This document shows positions 1 to 4,022 of a DNA stretch of 7,884 nucleotides, in pieces (within the stretch, counting starts at the first letter, position 1; the number at the start of each line of letters is the position of its first letter). A program made the position numbers and the translations under genes. The stretch is from Patulibacter sp. (lineage in GTDB: Bacteria; Actinomycetota; Thermoleophilia; Solirubrobacterales; Solirubrobacteraceae). The stretch spans positions 1-7,884 of the forward strand of contig JAVHXX010000199.1 of the NCBI GenBank assembly GCA_031119595.1, written 5' to 3'. The notes under the pieces are model-generated. The model saw nothing but the letters and a program-made list of their open reading frames with translations, was not told where the DNA came from and did not search any database.

Positions 1-1
1 G

Positions 2-250
2 CCCCAGGCCGCTCCGCAACCGCACGCTTCGCAGCCCCAAGCCGCCCCGCAGCCGCACGCTCCGCAACCGCACGCTCCGCAGCTCCAGCACCCCGCTGCC
101 CCTGCGCCGTCGCTCAGCACGCGTGCGCACCCGCCGGCGGTGCCGCAGCACCCGGCGCTGCCGAACCCGTCGGCAGGTCAGGCCACCCGGGCCGCCACGC
201 CGCCGTCCCGCCGTGAGGGCGACTCGGTCGCCCCTCCCGGGTTCGGCTGA
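2..250 (+). CDS. Pro/Gln/Ala-rich C-terminal tail of a truncated protein (5' end outside window)
   Basis: An open frame enters from the left edge and ends at TGA 248-250, giving the last 82 residues of a protein whose start is not in the window. The visible part is low-complexity and presumably disordered. An 11-residue unit of the form QAAPQPHA(S/P)QP occurs twice in tandem (DNA about 5-37 and 38-70), followed by a further HAPQ. The rest is rich in Pro, Ala, Ser and His and ends ...VAPPGFG. Codons in this frame end mostly in G or C, and the repeat is clean at the protein level, so I prefer it to the other frames. There is no recognisable domain and the function cannot be named. Such tails occur on secreted, cell-wall and DNA-processing proteins alike. 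A gene on the opposite strand is unlikely because the next minus-strand gene ends at 379. Confidence 0.55.
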   Translation, partial: PQAAPQPHASQPQAAPQPHAPQPHAPQLQHPAAPAPSLSTRAHPPAVPQHPALPNPSAGQATRAATPPSRREGDSVAPPGFG

Positions 251-345
251 TGAGCATCTCCTCGATCGATCACCTGCGGCACGTCCTGGCGGGACACCGC
301 CGCCGGCTCACGCGCGGCCTCCGCAGCCTCGGCCGCTCGTTCTGA
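250..345 (+). CDS. possible small basic protein, 31 aa, start overlapping the upstream stop
   Basis: The ATG at 250-252 shares bases with the TGA that closes the upstream gene (TGATG), the usual arrangement for translational coupling. The frame runs to TGA 343-345. It encodes 31 residues beginning MSISSIDHLRHVLAG and ending in an Arg/Leu-rich stretch (RRRLTRGLRSLGRSF) that could form a basic amphipathic helix. Twenty-nine of its 31 codons end in G or C, as in the real genes here. A hairpin starts only 6 nt after the stop, which fits the end of a transcription unit. Against it: no clear Shine-Dalgarno, very short length, and in DNA this GC-rich short frames can look coding by chance. No family is recognised. 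It could also be the frameshifted end of the upstream protein. Confidence 0.35.
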   Translation: MSISSIDHLRHVLAGHRRRLTRGLRSLGRSF

Positions 346-350
346 GGCTC

Positions 351-370
351 CGCCGGCCGCAGCGCCGGCG
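351..370. terminator. GC-rich hairpin between convergent genes
   Basis: CGCCGGC (351-357) and GCCGGCG (364-370) form a perfect 7-bp stem around a 6-nt loop. It lies between the + strand unit ending at 345 and the - strand gene ending at 379, so it could stop transcription from both sides. No T-run follows, which is common for terminators in high-GC actinobacterial genomes. Confidence 0.45.
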
Positions 371-378
371 CGGCAGGG

Positions 379-1431
379 TCAGCCCTGGAGGAGCTCGGCG
401 ATGACGAGCGCCTGCTCGTCATCCGTGTCGCCCGGGAGCCCGAGCGTGGTCGCCGGTTTGGCCGTCGACCAGCGCGCCGCGGCACCGGTGCCGGTCGCGT
501 CGGCGCCGGCGATGTTCCACAGGGCCAGTTCGAAGGCGTCCCAGCGCACGCCGGTGAGCTCCACGATCGCCGCGGCGCGCTTCTCGAGCAACGGCACGTC
601 CGCGATGGCGAAGAGTCGCTTGGCGGCATCGGTGACCTGATCACCGCCGAGGTGGAGACCGTCGGCCTCGACCTCGAGCGCGCCGGTCCGGCCGAGCGCG
701 ACGAGCAGGTCGAAGCGTGCGGCGCGCGGCAGACCGCGGAGCGCGAGCCGGTCGAGGAGTCGGGCGAAGCGCCGCTCGGGCGTCCAGGAGGCTTCCCCGG
801 CGAGGGCCACCTCGAGCGACCCGCCGCTGCGCGCGGCGAGGGCCGCGGGCACCGAGAGCGCCGCACCGGCGGCATCGTGGGCGCGCGGTCCGCGCGGCCC
901 GGCGTCGAGGATCGACTGCACCTCCGACGCACCGGCGACGTGTTCGAGCGCGGTGAGGGTCGGGTCGATCGCGAGCAGTGAGGTGAGCGCGGTCGCGGCG
1001 GTCGCCACGGAGCCGGCGGCCTCGTCCGGCGACGCCACGGCCACCACGAGCGAGGCCACGAACGCGGCGGCCGGATCACCGACGCGCTCGCTGACGGCGG
1101 TCCACGGGCCAGCGTCCTCGCCGCCGAGCGCGGACAGCCGGGCCTCGGCCTTCGTGAGTTCCTCGGCCAGGACCATCACGTCGGCGGTCGAGCGGAGACC
1201 CGGCAACAGGTCGCTGCGGAAGCCGTCGTCGGCGTTGCGCGAGAGCTGGCCGGTCGCGACGCTGCGCGATCGCGGGGCAGGACCGGCCGAGGCGGTGCGG
1301 CTCGACGTGGGCCGCCGCGCGGCGGTGCCCTTCGCCGACGGCGTGGCCGCGGCAGGCTCGGACTTGGCCTTCTCCATCCTGCAGATCGCGCAGCTGGCTT
1401 CGAAACGACCATGGCGACAGAAGGTGGGCAC
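379..1431 (-). CDS. Cys/His-headed helical protein, possibly aGPT-Pplase clade 3-like
   Basis: This 350-aa protein starts at GTG 1431-1429. The N-terminus holds a compact C-x-H-x6-C-x2-C cluster (C5, H7, C14, C17; FCRHGRFEASCAICR) that could bind one zinc. Residues 22-65 are a charged Ala/Ser/Thr/Arg linker, probably disordered. Residues 66-308 look wholly alpha-helical. The most conserved-looking parts are LPRAARFDLLVALG (234-247), AAKRLFAIADVPLLEKRA (269-286) and VRWDAFELALWNIA (295-308), which read like helix-hairpin-helix segments. From memory, a similar Cys/His head and KR-F-I-D--LLE-RA segment occur in actinobacterial proteins annotated as alpha-glutamyl/putrescinyl thymine pyrophosphorylase clade 3, a predicted DNA-base hypermodification family. 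I cannot confirm this, and the catalytic role is unproven. It lies 54 bp downstream of the flavin monooxygenase on the same strand but appears to have its own leaderless promoter. There is no signal peptide or membrane segment, so it is cytoplasmic. The reading frame is confident, the family is not. Confidence 0.75.
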   Translation of the reverse strand: MPTFCRHGRFEASCAICRMEKAKSEPAAATPSAKGTAARRPTSSRTASAGPAPRSRSVATGQLSRNADDGFRSDLLPGLRSTADVMVLAEELTKAEARLSALGGEDAGPWTAVSERVGDPAAAFVASLVVAVASPDEAAGSVATAATALTSLLAIDPTLTALEHVAGASEVQSILDAGPRGPRAHDAAGAALSVPAALAARSGGSLEVALAGEASWTPERRFARLLDRLALRGLPRAARFDLLVALGRTGALEVEADGLHLGGDQVTDAAKRLFAIADVPLLEKRAAAIVELTGVRWDAFELALWNIAGADATGTGAAARWSTAKPATTLGLPGDTDDEQALVIAELLQG

Positions 1432-1443
1432 GGGGCGATTGTA
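1432..1443 (-). promoter_or_regulatory. leaderless -10 promoter element
   Basis: On the minus strand TACAAT (1443-1438) matches the -10 hexamer at five of six positions. It is followed by exactly six bases and then the GTG start at 1431. Transcription would begin at or within a base or so of the start codon, giving a leaderless mRNA. There is no Shine-Dalgarno and no recognisable -35 box upstream. The upstream spacer also holds a weak GC hairpin (1453-1469, GCGCG/CGCGC arms) that could end the preceding transcript. Confidence 0.5.
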
Positions 1444-1485
1444 GGGCGAATCGCGCGACGGGCCCGCGCCCTTCCGCGCCCGCGT

Positions 1486-2838
1486 TCAGACGGGCAGCTG
1501 ATGGCCCGCGTGACGGGCGCGCGTCATGCCCGCACGACGCTCCTTGTCGAGCGCGGCGAGGTAGTCGACGAAGTCGACCTGCAGCCGCACGCGGCGCGCC
1601 GCGGGGAACCGCTCGCGGCTGATCGCCTCCTCCAGCGCGATCGCCGCGGCTCGCTCGCTCGGCGCCGGCAGGTGGTAGTCGCCGCAGAGATGGTCGGCGA
1701 TCAGCCGGCCCTGCGCCTCGGCGATCGGCATCGCGACCTGGCCCGCGTCGATCAACCCGGCGAAGGCGAGATCGGGGGCGTCCGGATGGAAGATCCGCAT
1801 GAGCAGCGACGGGCCGGCGTTGTCGCCGCGGAATTCCTCGGGGAGGAAGCGGTGGTCGACGTGCCACCCGGTGCAGAGCACGACGAGATCGGCCTCGTCG
1901 ACGCGGCCGTCGGTGAACTCGACGCCGTCGGCGGTGAACCGCGCGATCGACGGGCGCGTGGTGACGGCACCGTGCGCGAGGTGCGACAACAGCCGGCCGG
2001 ACCGCAGCGGATGCACCTCGCCGTAGCCGTGGCCGGGATGCGCGATGCCGTAGGCGGCGAGTGGGCCGAGCTGCGCGGCTGCAGCCCGTGCGAACAGCGC
2101 CCGGCGGGCCTTCCACGAGAGCGGCACCGGCGGCCGGTAGCGGTCGGCGGGACGGCCGAAGAGGATCTCGGGCAGGAACCAGGCGCCGCGCCGCATCGAG
2201 TGGATCGCGAGGTCGGCGTGCTCGGCGGCGTCGCAGGCGAGGTCGACCGCGGAGGTCCCGACGCCGACCACGACGACACGCTTGCCCTCGAGCTGCGAGG
2301 GCCCGCGGTAGTCGTGCACGTGCATCACCTCGCCGCCGAAGCCGGCGATCCCGGGCAGCGTCGGCTGGGGGTGCCGGGGTCGGCCGAACGGGCCGGTGGC
2401 GACCACGAGCGCATCGGCGTGCCGCTCGACGCCGTCGGCCATGACGACGGTCCAGCCGCGCCCGGGACCCGGGTCGCGTTCGACGCGGTCGACGCCGAGC
2501 CCGAGCTCGATGTGGTCGCGCAGGTCGAAGGTGTCGACGTAGGCCTCGCAGTAGTCGGCGACCTGCCGTGCGCTCGGGAACACCGGCAGCGCGAGCGGCG
2601 CGGCGAGGTCGGCGTAGGAGAGCGCGTCACGACTGGTGCCGCTGTGGAGGGTGCGGTAGGCGACCGGCCCGTGCGCGGGATCCTGGTTGGCCCAGCGCCC
2701 CCCGATCTGGGCGGCACCGTCGACGGCGGTGGCCTGGATGCCACGGTCGCGGAGCGTCTTGAGCGCGGCGATCCCGGCGGAACCGGCGCCGATCACGAGC
2801 ACGCTTGGACGGGTCGGGGGCGTCACCTCGTCCACCAT
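1486..2838 (-). CDS. class B flavin-containing monooxygenase
   Basis: This 450-aa protein is an FAD- and NADPH-dependent monooxygenase that inserts one oxygen atom from O2 into a small substrate, typically at N or S. An N-terminal Rossmann motif GAGSAG (residues 17-22) binds FAD. The FMO signature F-x-G-x3-H-x3-Y is exact (F167, G169, H173, Y177). The NADPH motif GVGTSAVD spans 192-199, and a CTGW element at 322-325 is the family's C-terminal ATG-like motif. Tyr instead of Trp-Pro in the signature favours FMO over Baeyer-Villiger monooxygenase. The segment YRTLHSGTSRDALSYAD (61-77) follows the N-terminal pattern of these enzymes, and the length is normal. I chose the ATG at 2838-2836 because GGAG lies 8 nt upstream and the domain starts right after it. 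The frame is open much further upstream only by GC bias and collides with the divergent lipoprotein gene. It is cytoplasmic. The substrate cannot be read from the sequence. Confidence 0.9.
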   Translation of the reverse strand: MVDEVTPPTRPSVLVIGAGSAGIAALKTLRDRGIQATAVDGAAQIGGRWANQDPAHGPVAYRTLHSGTSRDALSYADLAAPLALPVFPSARQVADYCEAYVDTFDLRDHIELGLGVDRVERDPGPGRGWTVVMADGVERHADALVVATGPFGRPRHPQPTLPGIAGFGGEVMHVHDYRGPSQLEGKRVVVVGVGTSAVDLACDAAEHADLAIHSMRRGAWFLPEILFGRPADRYRPPVPLSWKARRALFARAAAAQLGPLAAYGIAHPGHGYGEVHPLRSGRLLSHLAHGAVTTRPSIARFTADGVEFTDGRVDEADLVVLCTGWHVDHRFLPEEFRGDNAGPSLLMRIFHPDAPDLAFAGLIDAGQVAMPIAEAQGRLIADHLCGDYHLPAPSERAAAIALEEAISRERFPAARRVRLQVDFVDYLAALDKERRAGMTRARHAGHQLPV

Positions 2839-2844
2839 ATCGTC

Positions 2845-2852
2845 GGCTCCAC
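2845..2852 (-). promoter_or_regulatory. Shine-Dalgarno that fixes the monooxygenase start
   Basis: On the minus strand the bases just before the ATG read GGAGccgacgatATG, placing a GGAG ribosome binding site 8 nt from the start at 2838. This decides the start codon within a frame that remains open far upstream. Confidence 0.6.
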
Positions 2853-2897
2853 GGACCGCCTGAACGGTGGCGGTGCCGTTGCGTGCACGCCGCCCCA

Positions 2898-2915
2898 GGT
2901 TCACACGCGGTTCAC
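2898..2915. promoter_or_regulatory. PHO-box-like 7-4-7 direct repeat in a divergent promoter region
   Basis: The + strand reads GGTTCACacgcGGTTCAC: two identical 7-mers repeating every 11 bp. This is the layout of sites bound by PhoB/PhoP-type response regulators, and GTTCAC-type units with 11-nt period are the known PHO box of Streptomyces PhoP. It lies in the 112-bp gap between the divergent flavin monooxygenase (start 2838) and lipoprotein (start 2951), centred about 45 bp upstream of the latter, where an activator would sit. The perfect repeat is directly visible; binding by a PhoP homologue is inferred. Confidence 0.55.
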
Positions 2916-2950
2916 CGGATCGGTCGGCGTGGCCCCGACACTCGCTCGTC

Positions 2951-3754
2951 GTGAAACGCCTCCTCCTCCCCGCCACCGCGACCCTGGCCCTGCTCTCGGC
3001 GGGCTGCGGTGCAGCCGAACCCGAGGCCGTCGTCCTGCCGGAGCGCGCGTCCGCCACCCTCACCACGCCTCCGCCCGCGCTCGCCGCCGGCACGCTCGGC
3101 TCCCTCGCGGACGTCCCCGCCGGCCATCGCCGGATCGGCTTCGTGAACCCGGCGAAGCTCGCGTCGTTCGGCGGCGCGCTCAAGGCTGATGAGGTCGCCT
3201 CGCTCGTCCTCGGCGGCACGGGTGCCGCTCGCCTCGACGACGAGACGCCGCCGCCCGCCGCCGCGGTGCAGGTCGGCACGGCGACCGTGCTCGCCGGTGC
3301 CGAGCGGATCGTCCTCGGCGGGACGCCCGCGCTGCGTGACCAGCTCGATGTGACGATGCCGCAGAGCAGCCTCATTACCGACGAGACCCCGTCGGCGGTG
3401 CAGTCGTGCCTGGGTGACGGCGCCGCGGAGGTCATCGTGGGTTCGGCCGTGCTCGGGCGCAGCTCGGCGATCGGCGCCGCGCTCCTCGACAGCGCCGACG
3501 CACCGGCGGGCCGGAAGCTCCTCGTCTGCGCCGCGCCGCACTTCGCCCGCGACCTCGACAAGACCATCGCGCGGCTCGAGGACGCCTTCGACGATGCGAC
3601 CCTCCCGGCCGCCCGGCGACCGCAGATCCGCGAGGCGGACATCGGCGAGCGCGACATCGTCGCTGCCGCGATCTCCGCGGACGAGGTCGATCCGGCGACG
3701 CTGCGCGACCTGCTCCGCGGCGGCGATGCGCTGACGGCCCTCGCCGGCGCCTGA
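2951..3754 (+). CDS. putative lipoprotein of unknown function
   Basis: This 267-aa protein starts at GTG 2951 with a bacterial lipoprotein signal peptide: positive K2-R3, a hydrophobic core LLLPATATLALL, then SAG-C with C19 as the lipidated residue. The match is to the relaxed lipobox, because the residue at -3 is Ser and Leu sits at -4. After a Pro/Ala-rich tether (20-50) comes an alpha/beta region with no motif I recognise. C153 and C193 could form a disulfide outside the membrane. There is no transmembrane segment or catalytic signature. No Shine-Dalgarno precedes the GTG. A GACACT -10-like hexamer (2937-2942) lies 8 nt before it, so this may be a leaderless or near-leaderless start. The frame is open a little further upstream, but that would bury the signal peptide. 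The PHO-box-like repeat just upstream and the alkaline phosphatase downstream suggest a role linked to phosphate, for example as a binding or accessory protein. That is inference from context only. Confidence 0.8.
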   Translation: MKRLLLPATATLALLSAGCGAAEPEAVVLPERASATLTTPPPALAAGTLGSLADVPAGHRRIGFVNPAKLASFGGALKADEVASLVLGGTGAARLDDETPPPAAAVQVGTATVLAGAERIVLGGTPALRDQLDVTMPQSSLITDETPSAVQSCLGDGAAEVIVGSAVLGRSSAIGAALLDSADAPAGRKLLVCAAPHFARDLDKTIARLEDAFDDATLPAARRPQIREADIGERDIVAAAISADEVDPATLRDLLRGGDALTALAGA

Positions 3755-3759
3755 CGCGA

Positions 3760-3786
3760 CCGAGCGGCCACGCCCGTGGCGCTCGG
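3760..3786 (+). terminator. hairpin terminator after the lipoprotein gene
   Basis: CCGAGC (3760-3765) plus GCCAC (3767-3771) pair with GTGGC (3776-3780) plus GCTCGG (3781-3786). This makes an 11-bp stem with a single bulged G and a 4-nt loop. It starts 6 nt after the stop codon. No U-tract follows. It suggests the lipoprotein and the phosphatase are transcribed separately. Confidence 0.6.
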
Positions 3787-3838
3787 CGCTCCGCGCTCCG
3801 CAGCGGCCGCGTTCGCGTCCCCCGACGGCACGGTTCAG

Positions 3839-3850
3839 GCGTTCGAACGC
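3839..3850. promoter_or_regulatory. 12-bp perfect palindrome upstream of the phosphatase
   Basis: GCGTTCGAACGC is a perfect 12-bp palindrome about 170 bp upstream of the phosphatase start. It directly follows a GGTTCAGG copy (3832-3839) of the same GTTCAGG word that occurs in the 7-4-7 repeat further down. It could be a dimeric regulator site, but no specific regulator is recognised. Confidence 0.25.
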
Positions 3851-3900
3851 TGGCTCCGTTTTGGAATGCGCACTCCGGAATCCTAGGGAATCAAAATTCC

Positions 3901-3918
3901 GTTCAGGTTGCAATCAGG
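3901..3918 (+). promoter_or_regulatory. PHO-box-like 7-4-7 repeat upstream of the alkaline phosphatase
   Basis: The sequence reads GTTCAGGttgcAATCAGG. Seen as TCAGGTT at 3903-3909 and 3914-3920, the two units repeat exactly with an 11-bp period. The spacing is that of PhoB/PhoP sites, and the word is close to the GTTCAC unit found upstream of the lipoprotein. It lies in a locally AT-richer patch (about 3855-3925) within the 268-bp gap, as expected for a promoter, 105 bp before the phosphatase ATG. No convincing -10 hexamer could be fixed, so the transcription start is unknown. Confidence 0.45.
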
Positions 3919-3962
3919 TTTGTCGGGAAGGTCACCCCGGAACCACAGCCGGATGACATGCG

Positions 3963-3980
3963 CGCCCCCTGACCGGGGCG
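3963..3980 (+). other. hairpin in the phosphatase leader
   Basis: CGCCCC (3963-3968) and GGGGCG (3975-3980) form a perfect 6-bp stem with a 6-nt loop, ending 42 nt before the ATG. It could fold in the 5' leader if transcription starts upstream of it. No riboswitch class is recognised. Confidence 0.3.
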
Positions 3981-4022
3981 AGACTCCGCGGGACCCACGT
4001 CCCCCCTCCCGCCCTGAGGCTC

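Noticed and set aside
1..76. Possible CRISPR-like repeat at the left edge
   Set aside because: The repeats are contiguous, imperfect and in codon register, without spacers; they encode a Pro/Gln repeat protein.
953..1444. Plus-strand open frame of 163 codons over the Cys/His-headed gene
   Set aside because: It is antisense to a frame with a clean Cys/His motif and a matching promoter. The translation is low-complexity Ala/Ser/Arg.
1411..3189. Open frame of 592 codons on the plus strand across the monooxygenase and into the lipoprotein
   Set aside because: It is antisense to a monooxygenase with perfect motifs and also overlaps the lipoprotein signal region. The composition is that of a shadow frame.
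2839..3831. N-terminal extension of the monooxygenase frame to 781 residues
   Set aside because: The extra 331 residues are Ser/Arg/Ala-rich and antisense to the lipoprotein gene, while a good GGAG and ATG sit exactly at the start of the FAD domain.
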